64,000 bases of DNA from contig JBAQNS010000016.1 of NCBI GenBank assembly GCA_049304015.1, forward strand, positions 1-64,000, written 5' to 3'. A model generated the notes under the pieces. It was not told where the DNA came from and ran no database searches. It saw nothing but the letters and a program-made list of their open reading frames with translations. The translations under genes and the position numbers were made by a program. This document shows, one piece after another, positions 39,549 through 47,239 of the stretch; the first letter of the stretch is position 1, and every line of letters begins with the position of its first letter. This stretch comes from JAIFWN01 sp049304015 (GTDB lineage: Bacteria > Patescibacteriota > Minisyncoccia > Phycocordibacterales > Zambryskibacteraceae).

Positions 39549-40254
39549 TTCTCTCTGGTTTAGTATCGTGTGAGAACTGAAGGCTGTTCCTTATAGGGAC
39601 AGCTTTTATTATTTCTAAAATTTCATCGTGGTTATCTGTAATGGTGAAAAGATCCATATCCTCTCGTTCAATAGTGCCTCGACTTAGAAGCTCATCCTTT
39701 ATGAATTTTTCTACACTCAACCAATAATCACTACCAACACAAATTATTGGTACTCCTTCTATTTTTCTAGTTTGGATGAGGGTAATAATCTCAAAAAATT
39801 CATCCAAGGTACCAAATCCTCCGGGGTAGAAAATAAATGCCTCAGCAGAGAAGGAGAGTAAAACTTTCCTGACGAAGAAATAATAACAATCATATTCTTT
39901 AGAAATGAACTTATTGATTACTTGTTCATGAGGTAGTTTGATTGTAATCCCCAATGAAGTACCACCAACTTCTTGAGCTCCACGATTGGCTGCTTCCATA
40001 ATCCCAGGTCCTCCTCCAGAAGCCACAGAATATCCAAGCTCTTTGGCTATGCGTCCGGAAAGTATCCGAGCGCTCTTATAGTATTCGTTCTGTTCTGTAA
40101 ATTGATTAGAACCAAAGAAGGTCACTGATTTTGGATGTTTCTCAAGGAATTCAAATCCCCAAATAAACTCTTTGGTAATTTCTGATACTCTCTCGTGCGC
40201 CACTTTGTGTATCTCTGTTTTGCTTAATGTATATACGTTGTTATCTTTATTCAT
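39541..40254 (-). CDS. LOG/TIGR00730 family Rossmann-fold protein
   Basis: The 237-residue protein has the lysine-decarboxylase-like/LOG motifs: VTFFGSNQ, SVASGGGPGIMEAANRGAQEVGG, and PGGFGTLDEFFEIITLIQTRKI. LOG proteins release nucleobases from 5'-monophosphate nucleosides (cytokinin-type phosphoribohydrolases). On the minus strand TAAGAT ends 6 bases before the ATG, so the mRNA is probably leaderless. It is divergent from the FKBP gene with a 66-base gap. Confidence 0.88.
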   Translation of the reverse strand: MNKDNNVYTLSKTEIHKVAHERVSEITKEFIWGFEFLEKHPKSVTFFGSNQFTEQNEYYKSARILSGRIAKELGYSVASGGGPGIMEAANRGAQEVGGTSLGITIKLPHEQVINKFISKEYDCYYFFVRKVLLSFSAEAFIFYPGGFGTLDEFFEIITLIQTRKIEGVPIICVGSDYWLSVEKFIKDELLSRGTIEREDMDLFTITDNHDEILEIIKAVPIRNSLQFSHDTKPERIN

Positions 40255-40320
40255 AGGATTATCTTACCACAAGGGGATAGACTACTTTCCCCCGAGTCAC
40301 CAGCGGGTTATACTTGTATC

Positions 40321-40776
40321 ATGAAAAAAATGAACAGAAATGAGTGGATCGCTGTAGCTGTATCCCTCGCCTTTATCACATATATGTTTGCAGGAAGTTT
40401 AATAGTAAATTTGTTTAATCCACAACAAGCAATGAATACCCAAACAGGAGTACAAGTTCAGGATTTGGTGGTTGGTCAAGGGGCCACAGCTGAAGCAGGA
40501 GACAATGTGACTGTACATTATGTAGGGACATTGGATAACGGCAAAGTTTTCGATAGTTCTATTGATAGAGGTACACCATTCACCTTTACTCTGGGGATTG
40601 GACAAGTTATTAAGGGTTGGGATGTGGGTGTGGCTGGGATGAAGGTTGGGGGCAAGAGAAAGCTTGTTATTTCTCCTGAATTTGGTTATGGAGCACAAAC
40701 AGTTGGACCCATACCAGCAAACTCCGCTTTGATTTTTGAGGTACAGCTCCTTGATGTGAAGAAGGCAGTAAAATAA
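40321..40776 (+). CDS. FKBP-type peptidyl-prolyl isomerase, membrane-anchored
   Basis: The 151-residue protein has an N-terminal membrane anchor (about residues 10-30) and one FKBP domain (about 45-150): VTVHYVGTLDNGKVFDSSIDRGTPFTFTLGIGQVIKGWDVGVAGMKVGGKRKLVISPEFGYG, with the usual active-site aromatic residues. It faces the outside of the membrane and likely helps exported proteins fold. TATACT ends 6 bases before the ATG. Confidence 0.95.
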   Translation: MKKMNRNEWIAVAVSLAFITYMFAGSLIVNLFNPQQAMNTQTGVQVQDLVVGQGATAEAGDNVTVHYVGTLDNGKVFDSSIDRGTPFTFTLGIGQVIKGWDVGVAGMKVGGKRKLVISPEFGYGAQTVGPIPANSALIFEVQLLDVKKAVK

Positions 40777-40785
40777 TCTAAGAAC

Positions 40786-41412
40786 ATGGAGATAAATATA
40801 GACAATCTCCACCACGCATATTTACTCGAAGGTGACACAGATACAGGTGTCACTTTTGTGTATGGATTACTTGAAAGGTTAGGTATTTCTTCAATACAAA
40901 ATCCGGATTTGCATATCTACAGCAATGATTCGTTCACCATAGACGAAGCAAGGAAACTTGCGGACAAGGCTCAAGGTAAGGCTTTTGGTTCAAAGAAAAT
41001 ATTCATCATTTCTTCTCCAAAATTTTCTCTCCAAGCTCAGAATGCACTGCTCAAAACATTTGAAGAGCCATTTGAGAACACTCATTTCTTTATTGTGCTC
41101 AGTAGTAGGGAATTGCTTATACCCACATTGTTATCAAGACTAGAAATCCACAGATTAGAGGCTTCGGATGAAAAAGATATAAATGCTAGGAAGTTTTTGG
41201 ATATGAACACAAAGGAGCGAATGAACCTCATAAAGAAATTTGTTGATAATGAAAAACCACTTTCACCATTTCTAGATTCACTGATGCTAGAACTTAGAAA
41301 GAATGCTGATAATAAAGAATTAGAAAAAGTCTTTAATGTTCGCAAGTATTCCGACGATCCAAGCGCCATGAGCCGCCTCATCCTCGAACACCTTGCATTA
41401 GTTTTAAAATAA
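40786..41412 (+). CDS. holB: DNA polymerase III clamp-loader delta prime-like protein
   Basis: The 208-residue protein matches the core of delta prime: HHAYLLEGD in place of the P-loop region, FIISSPKFSLQAQNALLKTFEEPFENTHFFIVLSS (the SRC-adjacent motif group) and LSRLEIHRLE. It lacks the zinc site and is about two thirds of the E. coli length, with a shortened collar domain. It starts nine bases after the FKBP gene. The delta prime role is well supported, but a delta-like role cannot be excluded. Confidence 0.82.
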   Translation: MEINIDNLHHAYLLEGDTDTGVTFVYGLLERLGISSIQNPDLHIYSNDSFTIDEARKLADKAQGKAFGSKKIFIISSPKFSLQAQNALLKTFEEPFENTHFFIVLSSRELLIPTLLSRLEIHRLEASDEKDINARKFLDMNTKERMNLIKKFVDNEKPLSPFLDSLMLELRKNADNKELEKVFNVRKYSDDPSAMSRLILEHLALVLK

Positions 41413-41456
41413 AAAACCACTCACGGAAGCGTAAGCGGCTTCTGCGAGCGGGTGGG
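41410..41456 (-). terminator. intrinsic terminator of the small membrane-protein gene
   Basis: On the minus strand a GC-rich branched stem (CCACTC / GGGTGG at its base) is followed by GGTTTTTTATTTT. It ends the gene at 41.5-41.7 kb and touches the 3' end of holB. Confidence 0.7.
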
Positions 41457-41468
41457 TGATTCGTCTAT

Positions 41469-41744
41469 CTATCCATGCAAAGCAATGATTAATAAAGCAG
41501 CTCCGGCAATGGCAGCTGTATCGGTCAACCATGCTGTAGAATCTTTGGCTCTTGAATCGGGGTCGAAAGTGAACCAGTTCACTACCCCAGAGAAGCCACC
41601 AACAGCAACCATTGTCCACGATGTGTGTAGATACGGCTCATGAACACGAAGTGCAATGGGGATTAACAGTACGCAACCAAGAATCTGCAACATCGAACAG
41701 ATGAGCCGAAGTACAAATATTTTCCTTTCCATATGACCTGGCAT
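41469..41744 (-). CDS. hypothetical small membrane protein, single-gene cassette
   Basis: The product (91 residues, or 87 from the internal ATG at 41732) has two to three hydrophobic segments (LRLICSMLQILGCVLLIPIALRV, TMVAVGGFSGVVNWF, TAAIAGAALLIIALHG) and an acidic loop. No family recognised. It has a sigma70-type promoter upstream (41824-41796), a leader of about 45 bases, and a terminator after the stop, so it is a free-standing unit like the other cassettes. Confidence 0.6.
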   Translation of the reverse strand: MPGHMERKIFVLRLICSMLQILGCVLLIPIALRVHEPYLHTSWTMVAVGGFSGVVNWFTFDPDSRAKDSTAWLTDTAAIAGAALLIIALHG

Positions 41745-41795
41745 ATGCCGAGTGAGGGTTGGAATACTTACTTCGAATGATGGTGTTCTGCAACT

Positions 41796-41824
41796 AAACT
41801 ACATATATTTATCTGTTTTGTCAA
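41796..41824 (-). promoter_or_regulatory. promoter of the small membrane-protein cassette
   Basis: On the minus strand TTGACA (41824-41819) and TAGTTT (41801-41796) are 17 bases apart. The palindromic repeat lies directly upstream. Confidence 0.65.
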
Positions 41825-41832
41825 TGTAGCTT

Positions 41833-41853
41833 GAGCAACATCCGATGTTGCTC
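41833..41853. repeat. 21-bp palindromic repeat between genes
   Basis: GAGCAACATC-C-GATGTTGCTC, identical with 19033-19053 including the flanking TT and AC. It lies between the divergent promoters of the membrane-protein cassette and frr. Confidence 0.72.
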
Positions 41854-41890
41854 ACTTTTTACAGATTAAAAGACGTGGTAATATTGACCC

Positions 41891-42430
41891 ATGGCATACA
41901 ATTTTACTAATTTTAAGACAGCTTCAGAAGCGACTTTGGAGTGGTTGAAGAAAGAATACACTGGTCTCCGTACTGGTCGCTCTACTCCTACAATCCTTGA
42001 TGTAGTGACTGTGGATGTTTATGGCTCTAAAATGGCTATTAATCAGGTAGCCAATGTCACCGTAGAAGATGCGAAGACCTTGCGTATTACTCCATGGGAC
42101 AAAACAGTCACTCCATCCATAGACAGTGCCATACGCGAGTCAAATCTAGGTTTATCTGTTTCTGTGGATGATAAGGGTCTCCGCATCGCTTTCCCAGAAT
42201 TAACTGCTGATCGTCGAACGGACCTCATAAAGATTTCTAAACAAAAATTAGAAGAGGCTCGTATTCGTATCCGTGGAGAGAGACAGAAAGTATTGAGTGA
42301 TTTAGATAAAGGAGAGATGCCCGAAGATGAACAGACAAGGACAAAGAATGAACTTCAAAAGCATGTAGATGAGACCAACAGAAAACTCGATGAATTAGCA
42401 GCTAAGAAAGAGAAGGAAATCTCAGAATGA
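41891..42430 (+). CDS. frr: ribosome recycling factor
   Basis: RRF splits post-termination ribosomes with EF-G. The 179-residue protein shows the family signatures: LRTGRSTPTILDVVTVDVYGSKMAINQVANVTV, ITPWDKTVTPSIDSAIRESNLGLSVSVDDKGLRIAFPELTADRRTDLIK, and the C-terminal three-helix bundle. TAATAT ends 6 bases before the ATG. The stop overlaps the rseP start by four bases (ATGA). Confidence 0.97.
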   Translation: MAYNFTNFKTASEATLEWLKKEYTGLRTGRSTPTILDVVTVDVYGSKMAINQVANVTVEDAKTLRITPWDKTVTPSIDSAIRESNLGLSVSVDDKGLRIAFPELTADRRTDLIKISKQKLEEARIRIRGERQKVLSDLDKGEMPEDEQTRTKNELQKHVDETNRKLDELAAKKEKEISE

Positions 42431-43515
42431 TAGCCATTATATATTTTCTGATTATCTTGAGCGTACTAGTTTTTGTGCATGAACTAGGTCATTTTTTAGT
42501 GGCAAAGTATTTTGATATTCGTGTAGACGAATTTGGCATAGGTTATCCTCCAAGAGCTAAAAAATTATTTAGTTGGAGGGGGACAGACTTTACTCTTAAC
42601 TGGCTACCATTCGGAGGTTTTGTGAAAATTTTTGGAGAGAATCCAAGCGAGGCAGATAACATAGAAGTTGAACAGGTCAAAAACAGTTTTGCATCCAAAA
42701 ACAGAGGTATACAAGCCAGTGTTCTAGTATCAGGTGTTGTTTTTAATTTTCTGTTTGCTTGGTTATTAATTTCAATAGGATTTATGAGTGGCATGCCAGC
42801 TCCATTAGGGATGAATTTGCCTATCACTAATCCAAAAACTGTTATAACTGAAGTGATGCCTGGTTCACCAGCAGAGATAGCCGGACTAAAATCAGGGGAC
42901 GTTATTCTTGGTGTGAATAGAGAAAATAAAATCAGTGAATTGGATCCAGAAAAACTCTCGAACTTTATTGGTTCATCAAAAGAGCCGATTAATATTTCTA
43001 TTAAAAGGGGTAAAGAAGAATTTACCAAAACAATCAATACTAGTGAGGCAATCGTTTCAGATAGAGTGGCCATTGGGGTGGCTATGGAAACAATGGGGAG
43101 TGTTTATCTGGGCCCTAGTAGAGCCATTATTGAGGGATTTAAGGTGACTTCGGATTTAACATTATTAACTGCAGAGTCTTTGGGGGTATTTATAAAACAA
43201 ATTTTTATTGGGCATGCTGATTTTTCTCAAGTGACCGGCCCAGTAGGTCTCGTGGGTATGGTGGGCAATGTTGAAGCACTTGGTTTTATTTATATTTTGT
43301 CTTTTGTAGCTTTAATCTCTATTAATCTGTCGATTGTTAATCTCTTGCCGATTCCCGCACTCGATGGAGGGAGATTATTAATCGTATGCATCGAGGCCAT
43401 TCGCAGAAAAAATATTTCTCCAAGGATATTTAATATTGCCAACACAGTGAGCTTTGCTTTTCTCCTTTTGCTCATGTTGATAATCACCTTTAGGGATGTG
43501 GTAAAGCTGGTATAA
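42427..43515 (+). CDS. rseP: site-2 protease RseP family, membrane zinc metalloprotease
   Basis: The 362-residue intramembrane protease has the zinc motif HELGHF (His18, Glu19, His22) in the first span, a PDZ domain (about residues 135-205; VITEVMPGSPAEIAGLKSGDVILGV), and the second active-site motif NLLPIPALDGGRLL (about residue 300). It is coupled to frr by a four-base overlap. Targets are unknown; no anti-sigma factor gene is nearby. Confidence 0.95.
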   Translation: MIAIIYFLIILSVLVFVHELGHFLVAKYFDIRVDEFGIGYPPRAKKLFSWRGTDFTLNWLPFGGFVKIFGENPSEADNIEVEQVKNSFASKNRGIQASVLVSGVVFNFLFAWLLISIGFMSGMPAPLGMNLPITNPKTVITEVMPGSPAEIAGLKSGDVILGVNRENKISELDPEKLSNFIGSSKEPINISIKRGKEEFTKTINTSEAIVSDRVAIGVAMETMGSVYLGPSRAIIEGFKVTSDLTLLTAESLGVFIKQIFIGHADFSQVTGPVGLVGMVGNVEALGFIYILSFVALISINLSIVNLLPIPALDGGRLLIVCIEAIRRKNISPRIFNIANTVSFAFLLLLMLIITFRDVVKLV

Positions 43516-43522
43516 TAAGTCT

Positions 43523-43849
43523 ATGGGAAAAGAAGAACTATTTGATGAAGTAGAATCACAAGAAAGAACTCCATCTCAGGAAGAAATGGACGCCTATGTA
43601 GAGATGGAGAATTTATTTTTGCGCAGACACTTGGCCGAGATGCGCATTAATCCTTCTATAGACAGACAGCCAGCCATAGATGATTGGATGAGGATTTACT
43701 CTGGAGCTTTCCAGATTGCTTTTAGTAATTTAGTCAGAAAAAATGAAGGTTTTATAAGGAGATGTCAGACCGGAGTAGAGAACACTAATGTCTTAGAAGA
43801 AATTGAAGCTGAGTTTAAGAAAGTAAAGAAAACTGAGGGTTTAGAATAA
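43523..43849 (+). CDS. hypothetical acidic protein
   Basis: A soluble 108-residue protein, mostly helical, very acidic at the N-terminus (MGKEELFDEVESQERTPSQEEMDAYVEMENLFL) and ending in a lysine-rich helix. No family recognised. TATAAT ends 6 bases before the ATG, so it has its own leaderless start although only seven bases follow rseP. proS comes 60 bases later. Confidence 0.62.
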   Translation: MGKEELFDEVESQERTPSQEEMDAYVEMENLFLRRHLAEMRINPSIDRQPAIDDWMRIYSGAFQIAFSNLVRKNEGFIRRCQTGVENTNVLEEIEAEFKKVKKTEGLE

Positions 43850-43908
43850 ATAAAGTTTGACCGAATATGGGGCTTTGTTTTAAAGCTTTTTTTCTTTATA
43901 ATAGGCAA

Positions 43909-45156
43909 ATGCGACAGAGCCAACTATTTACAAGGACTAGAAAAGAAGCCCCAAAGGACGAAGTATCCAAAAATGCAGAACTTCTTATTCGTGGAGGTTT
44001 TATCCACAAAGAGATGGCCGGAGTTTATTCTTATCTACCCTTGGGTTTAAGAGTGATAAAAAATATTGAGAAGATAATTAGAGAAGAAATGAATGCCATA
44101 GGAGGAATAGAAATGAAAACTTCTATTCTTCAAAACAAAGAAGTGTGGGAGAAGTCGAACAGATGGGACGATGCAGTGGTTGATAATTGGTTTAAAACAA
44201 AATTAAAAAATGGAGGTGAGATTGGTTTGTCATTCACTAACGAAGAGGCATATTCAAATATATTAAAACAGTACATACATTCATATAAGGATTTACCGGC
44301 TTATCCATACGATTTTAAGGAGATATTCAGAAATGAAGCCAGGAGCAAATCCGGCATTATGAGAGGTCGTGAATTTTATTGGAAAGCACTGTACTCGTTC
44401 TCAAAGGATGAAGCAGAACACAATAAGTTTTATGAAGAATCTAAGAAAGCTTATAAGAAAATTTTTACTCGTGCTGGCATAGGAGAGAAGACATACTTAA
44501 CCTTTGCATCTGGTGGTACATTCTCTAAATTTTCTCATGAATTCCAAACCATAGCTGAGGCAGGAGAAGATACTATTTACCTTTCAAAGAAACATAATCT
44601 AGCCATAAACAAGGAAGTTTTCAATGATGATGTTTTGAAGGAACTTGGTATCTCCAGGGAAGAAGTTGAAGAAACAAAGGCCATAGAAGTTGGGAACATC
44701 TTTACACTAGGGACAAAGTTCTCAGAACCATTTGATTTAAGTTATAAGAACGAAAAAGGCGAGGAAAAGCTTGTTTTTATGGGCTCTTATGGGATAGGTC
44801 TTGGTCGATTGATGGGCACAATAGTGGAACTTTTATCAGATGAAAAGGGCATTATTTGGCCCAAGGAAGTGGCTCCCTTTAGAGTCCACCTCCTAACTTT
44901 GAGTAATGATGAGAAGATAAAGGAATTAGGAGATGAGATCTATAAAACTCTTGCCTCAAATAATGTTGAAGTTCTTTATGATGATAGAGATTTAAGGGCG
45001 GGTGAAAAGTTTGCAGATGCAGATCTCATTGGTATACCAAATTCAATAGTCATAGGAAACAAAACTATTGAATCTGGTATGTATGAATTGAAAGATAGAC
45101 TGACAGGAGAGATGAAATTGGTTTCTTTGGAGCACCTTATAACAGCACTCAAGTAA
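43909..45156 (+). CDS. proS: prolyl-tRNA synthetase, short form without editing domain
   Basis: Charges tRNA-Pro. The ATG at 43909 is chosen because TATAAT at 43897-43902 ends 6 bases before it; an upstream ATG at 43867 would lie before that box. The 415-residue protein has class II motif 1 (GVYSYLPLGLRVIKNIEKIIREEM), motif 2 (FRNEARSKSGIMRGREFYWK) and motif 3 (MGSYGIGLGRLMGTIVE), then the anticodon-binding domain (VHLLTLSNDEKI...LYDDRDLRAGEKFADADLIGIPNSIVIG). The roughly 180-residue editing insert of long bacterial ProRS is missing. The stop overlaps mreB by one base. Confidence 0.95.
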   Translation: MRQSQLFTRTRKEAPKDEVSKNAELLIRGGFIHKEMAGVYSYLPLGLRVIKNIEKIIREEMNAIGGIEMKTSILQNKEVWEKSNRWDDAVVDNWFKTKLKNGGEIGLSFTNEEAYSNILKQYIHSYKDLPAYPYDFKEIFRNEARSKSGIMRGREFYWKALYSFSKDEAEHNKFYEESKKAYKKIFTRAGIGEKTYLTFASGGTFSKFSHEFQTIAEAGEDTIYLSKKHNLAINKEVFNDDVLKELGISREEVEETKAIEVGNIFTLGTKFSEPFDLSYKNEKGEEKLVFMGSYGIGLGRLMGTIVELLSDEKGIIWPKEVAPFRVHLLTLSNDEKIKELGDEIYKTLASNNVEVLYDDRDLRAGEKFADADLIGIPNSIVIGNKTIESGMYELKDRLTGEMKLVSLEHLITALK

Positions 45157-46223
45157 TGAAAAAATATTTTAACAAAAACAGGTGGAGCAGAATGCTCTCC
45201 AATGATATTGGTATCGATTTAGGCACAGCCAACACACTTGTCTATGTTCGAGGTATGGGCATCATTATCAACGAACCATCAGTAGTGGCGGTGAATATCA
45301 AGACTGGTCAAGTGGTGGCAGTGGGCAAGGATGCGAAAGAAATGCTCGGTAGAACCCCAAACCACATCCAAGCAGTTAGACCACTTGTAGATGGAGTGAT
45401 CTCAGACTTTGAGATAACTGAAGAAATGATTTCCTATTTTATAAATCAAGCTCAAGAAAAATCTAGGAAGATGTTCGGACCAAGAGTAGTGGTGGGGGTG
45501 CCATCAGGTATTACAAACGTAGAAATCCGAGCTGTCAGAGATGCGACCAAAAACGCAGGAGCTGGTGAAGTATATATAGTAGAGGAACCGATGGCCGCAG
45601 CTATAGGGATGAGATTGCCTATAAACGAACCAGTGGGGAATATGGTTATAGATATTGGTGGAGGAACCGCAGATATTGCAGTACTTTCTCTTGGAGGAGT
45701 GGTTCGCACAAAAAATCTTCGTATCGCTGGAGACAGATTTAATAATGACATCATCGCTTATATCAGAAATCAGTTCAAAATCTTAATTGGTGAAAAGACT
45801 GCAGAATTGGTTAAGCACAACATTGGTTCATTAATCCCAGGTAATGTCTCACTAGAAGCCAAGATAAAAGGTCGAGACCTCATCACTGGTTTACCTAGAG
45901 AAGTGATAGTGACTGACACAGATATCAGAGAAGCCCTTTCACCATCTATTGAAGCCTTAGTAGAAGCAGTGAGAGAAGTGTTGGAGATGACTCCACCAGA
46001 AATCTTGGCTGACATTATGCAAAGAGGGATTTACTTGGCTGGAGGCGGAGCATTGCTCAAAGGTCTAAAGGAATTATTATCAGAAGAAGTAAATATTCCT
46101 GTTCATGTTTGCGCTGATCCATTGACTGCAGTAGCTAGGGGTACGGGGATAATTCTTGAAGATATAGAATTTCATAATGATGTATTAATAGAAAATGAAG
46201 ACTCTTTACCACCAAAAAAATAG
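45156..46223 (+). CDS. mreB: rod shape-determining protein MreB
   Basis: An actin-like filament protein that guides side-wall synthesis. The 355-residue protein has the phosphate 1 motif NDIGIDLGTANTLVYV, the connect motif, phosphate 2 MVIDIGGGTADIAVLSLGG and the adenosine motif GIYLAGGGALLKGLKEL. It has a lysine-rich N-terminal tail of about 15 residues that may bind the membrane. It overlaps proS by one base and mreC by 29 bases. Confidence 0.97.
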   Translation: MKKYFNKNRWSRMLSNDIGIDLGTANTLVYVRGMGIIINEPSVVAVNIKTGQVVAVGKDAKEMLGRTPNHIQAVRPLVDGVISDFEITEEMISYFINQAQEKSRKMFGPRVVVGVPSGITNVEIRAVRDATKNAGAGEVYIVEEPMAAAIGMRLPINEPVGNMVIDIGGGTADIAVLSLGGVVRTKNLRIAGDRFNNDIIAYIRNQFKILIGEKTAELVKHNIGSLIPGNVSLEAKIKGRDLITGLPREVIVTDTDIREALSPSIEALVEAVREVLEMTPPEILADIMQRGIYLAGGGALLKGLKELLSEEVNIPVHVCADPLTAVARGTGIILEDIEFHNDVLIENEDSLPPKK

Positions 46224-46980
46224 GATTAGAAGTATATATAGAAACAAAGTAATCTTTATTCTTTCTTTATTTTTTGTTTGTGCTGTGTTTTTTTCTTTTT
46301 TGGATGGTGGAGTGATACGAACAGTTACCCCAGCTTGGTTAGCTGAAAACTTTGTGGTTCAAGGGTTCTCTAATTTTTTTAACCTTGTTCATTCCAAGCA
46401 GTTTTTGATTAATGAGAACAACACCCTAAGAGCACGAATCGCTTCAGATGAATTAGCTCTTAGTGCATATGGGGGATTAGAAAACCAAAATAATTTACTA
46501 TTAGAAACATACGGCAGGGGTCAAAGAAATAACTATATTGCAGCCACAGTTTTGGTGAGACCTCCTAAAACTATTTTTGATTCTATTATTGTTGACGCAG
46601 GAAGCAACCAGAACGTTAGAGTAGACAATCTAGTTTTAGTTCCAGAAGGTGCGGTCATAGGGATAGTTTCAGAAGTCTTTTCCAATAATGCTCGAGTGAA
46701 GCTTTTTTCTACTAGTGGTGAAGAAACTCCAGCCATTTTAGAAAGAGGCAATGTTTCAATAGACTTGAGAGGTATGGGTGGGGGAACTTTTGAAGCTAGT
46801 GTCCCTAGAATCACAGAAGTAGTAGTGGGAGACAGAATTTTATCTGCGCATATTCATGGGGCACTTTTAGGTGTAGTAGAAGATGTGGAAATGTCTCCAA
46901 CTGACTCGTTTAAAAGAGTTCTAATTAGAAGTGTTGTGAATATTTTTAATATTCACTTTGTCAGTATTTCAAATGAATAA
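46195..46980 (+). CDS. mreC: rod shape-determining protein MreC
   Basis: MreC is the membrane-anchored scaffold of the elongation complex. The 261-residue protein has one span (about residues 17-40), a coiled coil (HSKQFLINENNTLRARIASDEL) and the beta-rich domain with AATVLVRPPKTIFDSIIVDAGSNQNVRVDNLVLVPEGAVIGIVSEV. Its start lies 29 bases inside mreB and has no Shine-Dalgarno. It overlaps the mreD-like gene by eight bases. Confidence 0.9.
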   Translation: MKTLYHQKNRIRSIYRNKVIFILSLFFVCAVFFSFLDGGVIRTVTPAWLAENFVVQGFSNFFNLVHSKQFLINENNTLRARIASDELALSAYGGLENQNNLLLETYGRGQRNNYIAATVLVRPPKTIFDSIIVDAGSNQNVRVDNLVLVPEGAVIGIVSEVFSNNARVKLFSTSGEETPAILERGNVSIDLRGMGGGTFEASVPRITEVVVGDRILSAHIHGALLGVVEDVEMSPTDSFKRVLIRSVVNIFNIHFVSISNE

Positions 46981-47239
46981 AAGGTTATTACTATCTCTAG
47001 GTTTACTATTTTTGATTTTATTCACTCCATATTATTTGTATTTACTGGCTTTAGTATTGGTTACTATTTTTGTCCCATTTTATTGGGAATCAATATTTTT
47101 GGGTTTTCTCATAGATTGTTTATATGGTCCATATTCTCATGTAGCTTTTTCATTTAGGTTCCCGGTTGGCTTCACTGCGTTTATTTTAGTTATTTTATTA
47201 TTGCCCATAAGGGAACGGTTGAGATTTTATAATGTATAA
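46973..47239 (+). CDS. mreD: MreD-like protein, half length
   Basis: An 88-residue membrane protein (from the ATG at 46973) with three hydrophobic segments (LLLSLGLLFLILFTPYYLYLLALVLVTIFVPFYWE, FLGFLIDCLYG, FTAFILVILLLPI). Position between mreC and PBP2 and the FLGFLIDCLYG motif support MreD, but typical MreD has about 160 residues and five to six spans, so this form is reduced to about half. It overlaps mreC by eight bases and the PBP2 gene by eight bases. Confidence 0.7.
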   Translation: MNKRLLLSLGLLFLILFTPYYLYLLALVLVTIFVPFYWESIFLGFLIDCLYGPYSHVAFSFRFPVGFTAFILVILLLPIRERLRFYNV

